DNA from: Anodontia alba
Lineage: Eukaryota > Mollusca > Bivalvia > Lucinida > Lucinidae
Direction: 5' to 3'
Length of the DNA: 64,000 bases
Assembly: GCA_964016985.1 (NCBI GenBank)
Contig: OZ024824.1
Location: 47,227,168 to 47,291,167, forward strand
This document shows, in pieces, positions 37,201-48,618 of this stretch. Made by a program: the position numbers and the translations under genes. The notes below the pieces were generated by a model. That model did no database searches. It saw nothing but the letters and a program-made list of their open reading frames with translations, and had not been told where the DNA came from. Positions within the stretch are counted from its first letter, which is position 1, and each line of letters starts with the position of its first letter.

Positions 37201-37351
37201 TATTTAACATTAATGCACATAATCTGCATCATTTTAAAAAAATATAGGAATTTGGTAAAAAATATAGGAAATGGGGTTAAAATATAGGAAAAAAATAGGA
37301 AACCTGAAAAAATAGGAAAAAATAGGAAAAATAGGAACACTTGACAGACTG
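34297..37351 (-). mobile_element. hAT-superfamily DNA transposon, 3.1 kb
   Basis: Ends CAGGCTGTCAAGTGT and ACACTTGACAGACTG form a 15-bp inverted repeat with one mismatch. GAATTT is duplicated on both sides (34291-34296, 37352-37357) and is single in the neighbouring array units. Subterminal regions are rich in ATAGGAAA repeats on both sides. The interior encodes a degenerate transposase on the minus strand. The 6-bp duplication is unusual for hAT elements, which mostly make 8. Confidence 0.85.
35205..37210 (-). pseudogene. hAT-like transposase, broken
   Basis: From 37210 downward: LHYDETTTTRVIKQMD (likely first catalytic region), SLSSDGPNVNKTIF-type second block with SDGPNVN, and CNLHVVHNSF, the C-x2-H motif. 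Two frameshifts follow (near 36805 and 36730), then SRWLTLGPVVDRLSEQ, the RW motif. The C-terminal dimerisation block LALSHGNADVERGLSDNKK lies at about 35935-35755. In-frame TAA stops occur near 35944 and 35749. After the dimerisation block the same frame continues into about 170 residues of charged coiled coil (35711-35205), rich in K, E and Q. The zinc-finger N-terminus expected in hATs is missing: only some 140 bp separate the first block from the element end. Confidence 0.82.
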
Positions 37352-37845
37352 GAATTTATTCAAAAGTTAATCAGGTCATCTACTCATCAATACCAATCTA
37401 CTCACCAGGTTTCAAGGCTCTAGCTTCAATAGCTTTTGAGATATTTTGCTGACAAGAATTCATCCATATTTTTTTCAAAGGGCCATAACTCAGGAAAGGG
37501 GGATAATCCCGATAAGAAAAAAAAATACGTGTCAGCTATTTTTTCATGAGGAATCCATATATGAAATTTCAAAACCCTAGCATGCACAGTTCAAAACTTA
37601 CGCTATGCATCAAAAAGTGTGCAATTGTAAAAATGCCCAAAGTTATAAAGGGCCATAACTCATAAAGTAATTTTCACAATTTATTCAAAAGTTAATCAGG
37701 TCATCTACTCATCAATACCAATCTATTCACCAGGTTTCAAGGCTCTAGCTTTAATAGCTTTTGAGATATTTTGCTGACAAGAATTCATCCATATTTTTTC
37801 AAAGGGCCATAACTCAAGAAAGGGGCATAATCCTGATAAGAAAAA

Positions 37846-40755
37846 CAAGAGGCCCACGGGCCACAACTCGCTCACCTGAGTGAAACCGCCACTGCAGATA
37901 TGCAGATGGCATGCAACATTTTTCCAATTTCCATTTTTACATTGACAAGGCAATGGCTTAAACAGTTTTTGAAATATCTTGCTTACAAGGTTAAAATGCT
38001 GAAATTTTCAGAACGTTACAAGTAAAATAAGTCACCCCCAATGCCTCCTACCAACTTTTGAGTCAACTGGCATTTCGGTGCAGTAGAAGAAGCAAAAAAT
38101 AGATTTTCAAGATGGCTGCCATCTTGGATTTCCGATCGGAATGATTATAGCTATTTTCTGATCTACAAGTCACCCTGATGCTTCCTACTAAGTTTCAAGT
38201 CAATTGACTTTTAGGTTTAAGAGAAGAAGCGAAAAATAGATTTTCAAGATGGCTGTCATGGAGGCCATCTTGGATTTCCAATTGGCACGATTTGAGCTAT
38301 TTTTTATGTACAAGTCATCCCGATGCTTCCTAGCAAGTTTGGAGTCAATTGGCCTTTCGGTTCAGGAGAAGCGAAAAATAGCTTTTCAAGATGGCTGCCA
38401 TGGTGGCCATCTTGGATTTCTAATCAGCACAATTTTAGCTATTTTTGATTTATAAGTCACACCAATGCTTCCTAACCAGTTTGGAGTCAACTGGCTTTTG
38501 GGTTTCGGAGTAGAAGCGAAAAATAGATTTTCAAGATGGCTGCCATGGTGGCCATCTTGGAATTTGGACCACAACGATTTTAGGTATATTTGATCTACAA
38601 GTCACCCTGATGCTTCCTAGCAAGTTTGGAGTCAACTGGCCTTTCGGTTCAGGAGAAAAAGAAAAAAGATTTTCAAGATGGCGGCCATGGCGGCCATCTT
38701 GGATTTCCGATCGGAACGATTTTAGCTATTTTTTTATCTACATTTCACCCTGATGCTTCCTACCAAGTATCGAGTCAATTGGCCCTGGGGTGTAGGAAGA
38801 GTAGGCCTTTAAAGCAATTGTTCACGCCGCATGACCCATGATGGACGACGGACATTGACTGACCACAATAGCTCACCATGCGCACTTCATGCTCAGGTGA
38901 GCTAAAAATCTGAGCAAATTTGGCTCAGTGGCTTCAGAGAAGTTGTCAAATTCTCAACAATTTTCCCATATAAATGTTATGGGGCTCATGCAAATGCATA
39001 GGGAAGCAAACTTGACCTTGCCGTAAAAAGGTCAAATGTCAACGTACGATAATCTTTTCAGCAATTTTGGTAGATCTCCTGTCCCTGATGATTTGTGCAC
39101 AGATTTAGCCCCAAGGCATCCTCAGTTCTGAAGAAGAAGATTTTTAAAGGGTCTTACCATATATGGGCATGGTGGCATCTTGGTCGACCTACCGCGACCA
39201 TTTTAGCAATCTTTCGTTCCCCTGACTTAAGAAGACACCATATGAAATTTGAGCAAATTTGGCTCAGTGGCTTCAGAGAGGAAGAAATTTAAAATTCTCA
39301 ACAATTTTCCTATTCAAATGTATGGGGCTCATACAAATGCATAGGGAAGCAAACTTAATCCTGCCGTAAAAAGGTCAAATGTCAACGTACGACAATTCTT
39401 TTGGCAACTTTGGTAGACCTCTCCTTCCCGATGATTTGTGCAAAGATTCAGCCCCAAGGCATTCTCGGTTCTGGAGAAGAAGATTTTTAAAGGTTTTTAT
39501 CATATATGGGCATGGCGGCCATCTTGGTCAACGGACCGCGACAATTTTAGCAATCTTTTGTTTCCCCACCCTAAGGTGGCTCCATATGAAATTTGAACAA
39601 AATTAGCTCAGAGGCTTCAGAGGATAAGTCCTTTGAAACTCTTAACAATTTTCCCATTCAAATGTATAGAGCTCATACAAATGCATAGGGAAGCGAACTT
39701 GACCGTGCCGTAAAAAGGTCAAACGTCAACGTACGACAATTCTTTTAGCACCTTTGGTTGACCTCTCGTCCCCGATGATTCATGCAAAGATTCAGCCCCA
39801 AGGCATCCTCAGTTATGGAGAAGAAGATTTTTAAAGGTTTTTACCATATATGGGCATGGCGGCCATCTTGGTCAACGGACCATGACAGTTTTAGCAATCT
39901 TCTGTTTCCCCACACTAAGGTGGCTCCATATGAAATTTGAACAAAATTAGCTCAGAGGCTTCAGAGGAGAAGTCGTTGGAAACTCTTAACAATTTTCCCA
40001 TTCAAATGTATAGAGCTCATACAAATGCATAGGGAAGCGAACTTGACCTTGCCGTAAAAAGGTCAAACGTCAACGTACGATAATTCTTTTAGCAACTTTG
40101 GTTGACCTCTTGTCCCCGATGATTCGTGCAAAGATTCAGCCCCAAGGCATCCTCGGTTATGGAGAAGAAGATTTTTAAAGGTTTTTATCATATATGGGCA
40201 TGGCGGCCATCTTGGTCAACGGACCGCGACAATTTTAGCAACCTTTTGTTTCCCCACCCTAAGGTGGCTCCATATGAAATTTGAACAAAATTAGCTCAGA
40301 GGCTTCAGAGGAGAAGTCGTTGGAAACTCTTAACAATTTTCCCATTCAAATGTATAGAGCTCATATAAATGCATAGGGAAGCGAACTTGACCTTGCCGTA
40401 AAAAGGTCAAATGTCAACGTACGACAATTCTTTTAGCAACTTTGGTTGACCTCCCATCCCCGATGATTCATGCAAAGATTCAGCCCCAAGGCATCCTCGG
40501 TTATGGAGAAGAAGATTTTTAAAGGTTTTTACCATATATGGGCATGGCGGCCATCTTAGTCGACGGACCGCGACCGTTTTAGCAATCTTTCATTCCCCCA
40601 CCCTAAGGAGGCTCCATATGAAATTTGAGCAAAATTGGCTCAGCGGCTTCAGAGGAGAAGTCGTTTGAAAATGTTAACGGACGGACGGACGGACGGACGA
40701 CGGACGAAAAGTGATCACAATAGCTCATCCTGAGCAGAGCTCAGGTGAGCTAAAA
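37846..40755 (+). mobile_element. composite array element, 145- and 344-bp units
   Basis: Head ACAAGAGGCCCACGGGCC and AACTCGCTCACCTGAG. The first body (to about 38906) has 145-bp-type units with AAGATGGCNGCCAT and closes with its own GCTCAGGTGAGCTAAAA. It is followed directly by a second body, lacking a head, with 344-bp units (ATATGGGCATGG at 39161, 39504, 39848, 40192, 40536), a GGACGG run and the hairpin end GCTCAGGTGAGCTAAAAA. The flanking array gives the empty site: GATAAGAAAAA on the left, TACATGTCAG on the right. Confidence 0.78.
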
Positions 40756-41807
40756 ATACATGTCAGCTATTTTTTCATGAGGAATCCATATATGAAATTT
40801 CAAAACCCTAGCATGCACAGTTCAAAACTTATGCTATGCATCAAAAAGTGTGCAATTGTAAAAATGCCCAAAGTTATAAAGGGCCATAACTCATGAAGTA
40901 ATTTTCAGAATTTATTCAAAAGTTAATCAGGTCATCTACTCGTCAGTACCAATCTATTCACCAGGTTTCAAGACTCTAGCTTCAATAGCTTTAGAGATAT
41001 TTTGCTGACAAGATTTCATCTATATTTTTTCAAAGGGCCATAATTCAGGAAAGGGGCATAATCCTGATGGGAAAAAAAATACGGGTCAGCTATTTTTTCA
41101 TGAAGAATCCATATATGAAATTTCAAAACCCTAGCATGCATTGTTCAGAAATTATGCTATGCACCAAAAAGTGTAACGGACGGACACACGGACGGACGGA
41201 CGCACGCACGCACGCACAAACGTCCCAGAAGCAATATGACCCTCCAGCTTCTTCAAAGTTGGGGGCATAATGAAAGTGTACAAAGATGCTCATATGAAAA
41301 TCTTCTCTCCTTATATAATATCAAAGCACATTCTAAAAAAAAAAATAGAGTACTAGAGGCATCACTTATTTTCCAGTATTTGTCAAGAAAAATTTAAATG
41401 TTCTGTGACATGCCAAAAATAGCTTAATCTGGAATATTCCATTTGGAAATTCTAAAAAGAATATAAATAACTTGTTATTGTAAACATGATTTTCCAGAAA
41501 GTTCAAATTTATATATAAACACTTGCAGTAAACATGAAAATAATGATACTTAAAATAATCAAACACCCTATATATAACAATTTTATTAACCTGATTTAGA
41601 GTACATTACAAAATAAGCAATAATAATACTTATACATACAAGTCCGATACAAAATCTGGCCTTTACAAAAAAAAAAAAAAAAAAAAATCTCACTCAGTTT
41701 GTCCGAGCGAGCGAAAAAAAAATCTCACTGAATTTGAAAATCTCTCACTGTTTTTGTCCAAATGGGATTTTTTCTCTCACAAAAATCTGGGGCCAGAATA
41801 ATCCCTG

Positions 41808-41848
41808 CAATAGCTCACCTTGAGCCTTCAGCTTAGGTGAGCTAAAAA
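41808..41848 (+). mobile_element. tail of the 166-bp-unit element (from 25551)
   Basis: CAATAGCTCACCTTGAGCC, a short loop, GGTGAGCTAAAAA: the terminal hairpin that completes the element interrupted at 31665. Confidence 0.85.
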
Positions 41849-42207
41849 TACTGGTCATCTAATTTTTCATGAGGAATCCATATAACAAATTTCAAAACAT
41901 TAGCCTACATGGTTCTAAACTTATGCTATGCACATGAAAGCAACAAATGGCCAAAAATTGCAAAGGGCCATAACTCCAACAATATTTCTCTAAATTCTAA
42001 AAATTGCAAAGGGCCATAACTCCAACAATATTTCTTTAAATTGGTTTGAAAATTTTATCAGGTGATCTCCTCCTCAGTCCCAATCAGTATACCAAATATC
42101 AAGACTCTAGCTCAAATACTTTTTGAGATATCTTGCTAACAAGATTTCAATGTTATTTTATTTAATGGGCAATAACTCTAAAATGGGAGATAATTCAGGT
42201 AAGAAAA

Positions 42208-44194
42208 ACAAGAGGCCCACAGGTCACGGTTCGCTCACCTGAGTGACATAGCCACTGCAGACATGCAGATGTTAACAATAATATATGCAAAGATTCAGCC
42301 ATAAGGCATCCTCGGTTTTGGAGAATAAGATTTTTAAATGTTTTTTCCCATATAAATGCATAGGGAAGCAAACTTGTACAACCATTATTTTAGCAACTTT
42401 GGTAGACCCCCTGTCCCCAATGATTTAAGCAAAGATTCAGCCCGAAGGCGTCCTCGGTTCTGGAGGAGAAGATTTTTAAAGGTTTTTACCATATATGGGC
42501 ATGGCGGCCATCTTGGTCAGTGAACCGCGACCATTTTAGCAATCTTTCATTCCCCCAACCTAAGGAGGCTCCATATGAAATTTATGCAAAATTGGCCCAG
42601 AGGCTCCAGAGGAGAAGTCGTTTGAAATTTTTTTCCCATACAAATGCATAAGGAAGCAAAATTGACCTCACGGTAAAAGGTCAAATGTCAATGTACGACC
42701 ATTATTTTAGCAACTTTGGTAGACCTCCAGTTTCTGATGATATACATTATATGTAAAGATTTATCCACAAGGAATCCTCGGTTTTGGAGAACAAGATTTT
42801 TGAAGGTTTTTCCCATACAAATACTTATAGGGAAACAAACTTGACCTTGCCGTAAAAAGGTCAAATGTCAATATACAACATTTATTTTAGCAATTTTGGT
42901 AGACCTCTCGTCCCCGATGACTTATGCAAAGATTCAGTCCCAAGGCATCCTCGGTTTGGAGAAGAAGATTTTTAAAGGTTTTTACCATATATGGGCATGG
43001 CGGCCATCTTGGTCAATGAACTGCGACCATTTTAGCAATCTTTCATTCCCCCATCCTAAGGAGGCTCCATATGAAATTTAAGCAAATTTGGCCCAGAGGC
43101 TCCTGAGGAGAAGTCGTTTGAAATTCTGAATATTTTTCCCATCCAAATGCATAAGGAAGCAAAATTGACCTCAAGGTAATAAGGTCAAATGTCAATGTAC
43201 GACAATTATTTCAGCAACTTTGGGAGACCTCCAGTTTCTGATGATACATGTAAAGATTCAGCCACAAGGCATCCTCGGTTTTGGGGAACAAGATTTTTAA
43301 ACGTTTTTCCCATACAAATGCATAAGGAAGCAAACTTGACCTTGCCGTAAAAAGGTCAAATGTCAATATACATCATTTATTTTAGCAATTTTGGTAGACC
43401 TCCCATCCCCAATGACTTATGCAAAGATTCAGCCCGAAGGCATCCTCAGTTCTGGAGAAGAAGATTTTTAAAGGTTTTTACCATATATGGGCATGGCGGC
43501 CATCTTGGTCAGCTAACCGCGACCATATTAGCAATCTTTCATTCCCCCAACCTAAGGAGGCTCCATATGAAATTTGAGCAAAATTGGCCCAGAGGCTCCA
43601 GAGAAGAAGTCGTTTGAAATTCTGAACATTTTTCCCATACAAATGCATAAGGAAGCAAAATTGACCTTACCATAAAAAGGTCAAATGTCAATGTACGACC
43701 ATTATTTTAGCAACTTTGGTAGACCTCCAGTTTCCGATGATATATGTAAAGGTTCAGCCATAAGGCATCCTTGGTTTTGGAGAACAAGATGTTTAAAGGT
43801 TTTTCCCATACAAATGCATAGGGAAGCAAACTTGACCTTGCCGTAAAAAGGTCAAATGTCAATATACAACATTTATTTTAGCAATTTTGGTAGACCTCCC
43901 GTCCCCGATGACTTATGCAAAGATTCAGCCCCAAGGCATCCTCGGTTCTGGAGAAGAAGATTTTTAAAGGTTTTTACCATATATGGGCATGGCGGCCATC
44001 TTGGTCAACGGACCGCAACCATTTTAGCAAATTTTCTTTCCCCCAACCTAAGGAGGCTCCATATGAAATTTGAGCGAAATTGGCTCAGGGGCTTCAGAGG
44101 AGAAGTCATTTGAAAATGTTAACGGACGGACGCACGGACGGACGAAAAGTGATCACAATAGCTCATCCTGAGCATAGCTCAGGTGAGCTAAAAA
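42208..44194 (+). mobile_element. array element, about 495-bp (trimer) unit
   Basis: Head ACAAGAGGCCCACAGGTCAC and GGTTCGCTCACCTGAG; tail GGACGGACGCACGGACGG, GATCACAATAGC and GCTCAGGTGAGCTAAAAA. ATATGGGCATGGCGGCC recurs at 42493, 42989, 43495 and 43981, spacings 496, 506 and 486, about three times 165. Sub-units share AAAGGTCAAATGTCAATGTA and TAGCAACTTTGGTAGACC boxes. Confidence 0.78.
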
Positions 44195-44237
44195 TACAGG
44201 TCACCTATTTTTTCATAAGGGCTTTTCCAGGAAAATG

Positions 44238-44241
<4 letters not shown>

Positions 44242-44268
<27 letters not shown>
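44242..44268 (+). repeat. 27-base G run
   Basis: Uninterrupted G tract 23 bases inside the left end of the Harbinger-like element; a strong candidate for quadruplex formation and for assembly error. Confidence 0.8.
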
Positions 44269-45002
44269 TCCTGAACTTTTTTTAAGGGGTACCACCCAGG
44301 AAACTAAAATTATTTTGAGGGTACCACCAACGAAATAGAATCTCAAACATACTCCCCCCACCAAGGAATTAGAAATTATTTTTCAGTCATTATTAAAACA
44401 GAAGTATCAGTTTAAATATTGTATAAAGTATACAGTACAGTCTACAGGGAAGTTCGATGGTTCGCGTGGTTCGCGTTCGTGCGTGATGCGCGGAAAGGAT
44501 TAAGGTCCACGGAAAGCCCTACAAAATTCGCGCGAAATCCACGCAAAATTGGTGCATATTTCGCGCATTTGTCTAAAAATCCATACGTGAACTTTTCCTC
44601 GCGTGATCGAGTGAAAGCACGCGCATTCTCCGTGGCAGAAATTTGGGCATGAAACAAGAAGGGAAACTGCCGACCCCAGTACTTTTTCTCGTCATACAGG
44701 AAACACACATACACACACACAACAACAACAACAAAAAACGTTCCGATGCCTGGTCCTCGTCGCGTGATAACGTTTTTGGGGGGTTTTTTTAATTTTAAGA
44801 GCTCAGTGTTTAGTGTCTATCAAAGGGAATATGTTACAGGGCGACATGGTAAAAAAAATCACCCTGCGGTGGCTCACTTGGCCGAAGAACTGCAGAACAC
44901 ATTTAGTAATCCCTACGTAGATTCTCATGGGTCTGCTCAGATACGACACACAATTCTGGGGCATTCTCACTTCCAGTATAGAGTACAAAAATATATGTGA
45001 AA

Positions 45003-45345
45003 ATACCCAGAAAATGCAGCAGACATACCCTTGCCCCGCATGAAAGAAACCGCGTGCTCGTAAGGGTAATGTCACAAGAAATCCTGATGGAAACCGCTTG
45101 GAGAGAAAAACACACTTATGTTCGTTAAATTACAGAGCATATGAAACTGGCATGTATTAAAAGTAGAACCCAAGTATTGGGACAGATAGGTCTACGCAAA
45201 CTGTAGACTCAGATCAAACCTCAGGATCAAACGCCGCAGAGAACAAGGGAATGAAACTAGTTTATAGGGGGAACTTGCAGGGGACATGGAAATTTGGAAA
45301 ACATTTTAGAACAATAAGGCGTGCGACCAGTGAAGACTCAGATCA
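45003..45345 (+). repeat. direct repeat, copy 1
   Basis: Starts TACCCAGAAAATGCA and contains CTTGCCCCGCATGAA, CTGGCATGTATTAAA and GAACAAGGGAATGAAACTA. The same order recurs at 46147-46495. Confidence 0.8.
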
Positions 45346-45781
45346 TCTTCCGATGCAAGGGTGGTCAGATTTTGCCATTTGTGGTGACAAAAAGACATGT
45401 AATCTCCAGTTCTTGGAGAGATTACAAATCTCTGGTTAAATACACCACCGTTTCAGTGAAGGTTTAAATGCGTTCTGTGGCGTATGATCTGGGTCTACTC
45501 TGTTTGCTCAGGCCTGTCTGTCCGAATACGTAGAGTATGTACGGAAATTCGATCAAATCGAACCCCCTTCAGAAATCATCCATAATCCGCCCCTGATTCA
45601 TAAAAACTATTGGGTGCGACTCGTAAAATTTATTTTCCAGGCATATGCAATTAGCTCCCTTTAAACAGTAAAACAAAGAGTGAGGGCCTTACTCCGCATT
45701 TACCAAGGTATAAATAGATATTAGTAATGTTATTTTTTTTTACATTATCTGTATATTGAAAACATTATAATTATTAAAATA

Positions 45782-46144
45782 CAGTCGAACCGCAAAAGCT
45801 TGAATCCGGATGGCTCGTTTACCATGGCTGATTCGAACTTGTTTTTGAGTCCTACGAAGTTCTTCCGATATCTCAAGAAAACAAATATTTAAGGAAATTT
45901 TAATTTTATTATTTTATCATAAAATTGTATGTTGTGTGTACTCATTAGAATCAACTCATTGAGACAATTCTAATGAGTAGTCTCAACATATAATTATTGT
46001 ATAGAAGATCGAAAAGACTTCCCTAAATTATTGCCACACGCTTCTTGACCTGGCACCATGATTCACCCTCAGTGGGTCGAACTACTCATGTCTCGAACAA
46101 ATTTTTATGGTTCTAACGATTTTCGAGCCATTGAAGTTTGACTG
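45782..46144. mobile_element. TA-flanked MITE, 363 bp (Tc1/mariner-like)
   Basis: Ends CAGTCGAACCGCAA and TTGAAGTTTGACTG, with further inverted similarity inward (GGCTCGTTT / CGAGCCA). TA on both sides. No coding frame. Confidence 0.72.
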
Positions 46145-46146
46145 TA

Positions 46147-46495
46147 CCCAGAAAATGCAAAAGTCACAAAGCAACATTTTCCTTGCCCCGCATGAAGAAA
46201 CCACGTGCTCGTAGCGGTGACGTCACGTGAAATCGTGGCGGGGAAACCGCTTCGGGAGAAAAACAAACTTAAGTTATAGTGCATTTTCTCCTCAGAAACA
46301 TACGAAACTGGCATGTATTAAAAATTTAAAGAAGCTAAATATTGGGACAGATAGGCCTATGCAAACAGTGTAGACCCAGATCAGACGCCGCAGAGAACAA
46401 GGGAATGAAACTAATTTGGGGGAACAGGGATCATGAAAATTTGGAAAACTCTTTTAGGACAATAAGACCTGTGCGACCAGTGAATACTGTTTATT
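46147..46495 (+). repeat. direct repeat, copy 2
   Basis: Second copy of 45003-45345, with indels. The TA-flanked MITE at 45782-46144 ends immediately before it. Confidence 0.8.
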
Positions 46496-46762
46496 TGACG
46501 ACTCCGTAATGGTCAATTCTATAGACTAGAACAATACGTAGCATTATAAAACATCAACAACACGGATATTTTTTTTTTTTGCTTCCGCAATGCAATCAAA
46601 ATTATTAATAAAGTTAAAATTAAAGTATGTGAACATCAACATAAAATAAATAAATAAATAAAAAGTAATAAGGTGACCAACCTACCCTATCTAAAAATTG
46701 AAAATAATAATAATAATAACAACAATAGGGGCCTACATCAATAAATAAAAACGTTAAACTAT

Positions 46763-46996
46763 AATACCCCGCCATTATCATGTCGGGGCAGATAACTAAA
46801 ATAAGGTAAAAAATTGTCGAAATTTGCCTATTAGCAATCCCAAACTAGATCTCTACAATATCAATGCACATACCAAATTTGGTGAAAATCCATTGACGTT
46901 TACTCAAGTTATCATTCGTAAACGAAAAAACGGATGGACACATGGACGGCCAATGTGAAATCATAATACCCCGTCACTGTCATGTGGCGGGGTATT
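46763..46996 (+). mobile_element. minimal array-type element, single unit
   Basis: 234 bp with ends AATACCCCGCCA and TGGCGGGGTATT, one core unit, and a GGATGGACACATGGACGG tract before the right end. The same architecture as the larger C-rich-TIR elements without tandem amplification. Confidence 0.75.
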
Positions 46997-47342
46997 CAAA
47001 AGAAGAGTGACCTACTTACCCTATTTTATATTTTCATGCAATAGTAAACAAACCTATTTTTTCATTTAATTTCATTCTATCGGCGGTTGGGGCAGGCACC
47101 AACATGTAGGCCTATGGGCTAAATTCTGATTTCGTGGTGGTACTTTTTTTTAGTTTAGTAGCCCGTGTATATTCTTTAATTTGCCTCACTTGCTGTTGAT
47201 TCTTTTCACCCAATGTAAGAAATTTAATTGGCTTGCTGTTTATTTTTTGTTGTTACTTTATCCCAACCGATTTGCGATCTGTCAGTCGATCTTTTTTTTT
47301 TTTTTTTTTTTTTTTTCGTAGGGGAGACAATCACCATGTTGT

Positions 47343-47560
47343 AAGGCATATGCAGTTAGCTCCCTTAAACAGTAACCCTATAGTGTGAGGGCCTTAACCC
47401 ACATTAATCCAGGTACAAATAAATATAAGCAATGTGATTTTTTTACATCATATACATTTAGACCATTATTATTGGCATACAGAGAAATCTTCAGAAATTC
47501 CGTCAATCATGTTAAGTTGTCTGTTTTTGTGTCTTCAGCATCCGATATGCAAAACCATAT
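47343..47560 (+). repeat. dispersed repeat copy within the Harbinger-like element
   Basis: GCAGTTAGCTCCCTTAAACAG followed by GTGAGGGCCTTA and GGTACAAATAAATAT. Related copies at about 45640-45785 and 48775-48975. Confidence 0.65.
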
Positions 47561-48382
47561 CTTTAATATTTTTCTAAGAAAAAAGGGTGCCACTTGGTAG
47601 ATTAGCGATAGAACCTATAGCTAAATGTGCTTAAAAATAATGTATAAATAAAAATAAAGGACTGGCATTTCATGTGAATCGTCTGCTACAGTACAGCTCA
47701 AGTGTTTTTTCAAAATCCCCCCGAACCGGTGGGGTGGATTTTTTAGCCCACCGCAGAACCTCCCGATACCCCACTCCAGTTTCCTCCGCGACGGATTTTT
47801 CGCCCACCGCGTTTCCGCCAAGTTCCCTCCGCAAAACCACCCACTTACCTGTAGAACTCCGCGGTGGGCAAAAGTTTATCCTGGCGAGCTCACAATGAAA
47901 GATTAGTGACGTCAGAATGATTGAACAGCTCTGAATTTTTCCGAGTTTACATGGGGAGGAAATCGGAACCTTTATTTTGCTTATGCATCATTCGGGTGAT
48001 TTGCCGCAGAATAAATACAGAAATATTTCCACCTAGAGATTTAAAAAAAAAAAAAAAAAAAAAGAAAGAAAGAAAGAAAAGAAAAAAAAAAGAATTGATG
48101 AATAAAACAAGAAAAAAAAATAACGTATTTCTGTTTGTTTATTTCTTATCTTGTACCCGGGTACTTAAGGGGGCGCTTGTGCTATCTTTGAGGCTTGTAT
48201 TTGGAGATCAACGAACATCGTCCCGAAAAAAAAAAACACTAATAATGCCTTGGAGGCGGACACATTAATCTCCGATGGTCCGGATCGCGCATTCGATCCC
48301 CACAGATTGTAGCGATTTATCATGAAACACATGTATTTTGCTATGGTCATTCGCTCCTTCCACTGCATCAAGATTGGCAGTT

Positions 48383-48618
48383 TTTTGGGGTTTTTTTTAT
48401 TTGGGTTTTACAGCCCTTTCAAGAATATTTCACTTGTATCGAGCCGACTGTTCACTGAAGGTGGGCGAAAACCGGAGAACCCGGAGAAAAACCACCTGAC
48501 CATCCGTAAGCAGAACTTGGCTTTCCCACATATGACCCGAGCCAGGCTCGAACCACAGCGGTGAGAAACCTAATGGATCAAGAGTCAACTCTCTTATCCA
48601 CTAGGCTACGGGGGCCCG
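48383..48618 (-). mobile_element. tRNA-derived SINE with 15-bp target duplication
   Basis: On the minus strand the element starts GGGCCCCCGTAGCCTAGTGG, with an A box (TAGCCTAGTGG) and, about 50 bp on, a B box (GGTTCGAGCC), the internal RNA polymerase III promoter. The body continues through a CCGGGTTCTCCGGTTTTC region to an A-rich tail. TCAAGATTGGCAGTT is perfectly duplicated (48368-48382, 48619-48633), as expected for LINE-assisted insertion. Confidence 0.9.

Larger units (their letters stand above)
32685..41272 (+). mobile_element. array element, 322-bp unit, TATGCCCCCAACT ends
   Basis: Starts GAACTAGAGCTGGTGTTTGT with TATGCCCCCAACT and ends AGTTGGGGGCATAAT, an inverted pair. The AAAGGGCCATAACTCA box recurs about every 321-324 bp (near 32973, 33296, 33619, 33940, 34264), with a half-period box AAAGGGCCATAACTCAGG between. 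GGACGGACACACGGACGG and a CGCA run precede the right end (41170-41220). Two further elements are inserted in it: a hAT at 34297-37351 and an array element at 37846-40755. Confidence 0.8.
32188..41579 (+). mobile_element. second solo LTR, split by an 8.6-kb insertion
   Basis: Left part 32188-32684 and right part 41273-41579 match 5517-6094 in order (TGTTACGAGCC...GATAATGA... ATATATAACA). The 4-bp duplication ATTT (32184-32187, 41580-41583) differs from that of the other copy. The 322-bp-unit array element occupies the middle. Confidence 0.8.
31666..41807. mobile_element. CAGGG-TIR DNA element (hAT-like) with nested insertions
   Basis: Ends CAGGGATCATTTTCTGGC and GCCAGAATAATCCCTG are imperfect inverted repeats, and the flanks carry a 6-bp duplication CAATAG (31660-31665, 41808-41813). 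Joining the flanks restores the ATCACAATAGCTCACC tail seen intact at 52140-52155, so the boundaries are secure. The element's own sequence is about 31666-32187 and 41584-41807; everything between is later insertion. An open frame at 31828-32151 (107 codons, basic then acidic, ending in a D/E-rich tail) may be the start of its transposase, unrecognised. Confidence 0.75.

Noticed and set aside
38249..44113. Plus-strand frames with repeated peptides such as FLKVFTIYGHGGHLGQ
   Set aside because: By-products of the 145-495-bp arrays; same reasoning as for the 166-bp array.
47921..48268. 115-codon plus-strand frame containing a lysine run
   Set aside because: The lysines come from a poly(A) stretch at 48043-48120; the rest has no recognisable domain.
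48540..48618. A functional tRNA gene on the minus strand
   Set aside because: A and B boxes are present, but a standard cloverleaf with a paired acceptor stem is not evident and the sequence continues into a SINE body and A-rich tail with a flanking duplication.
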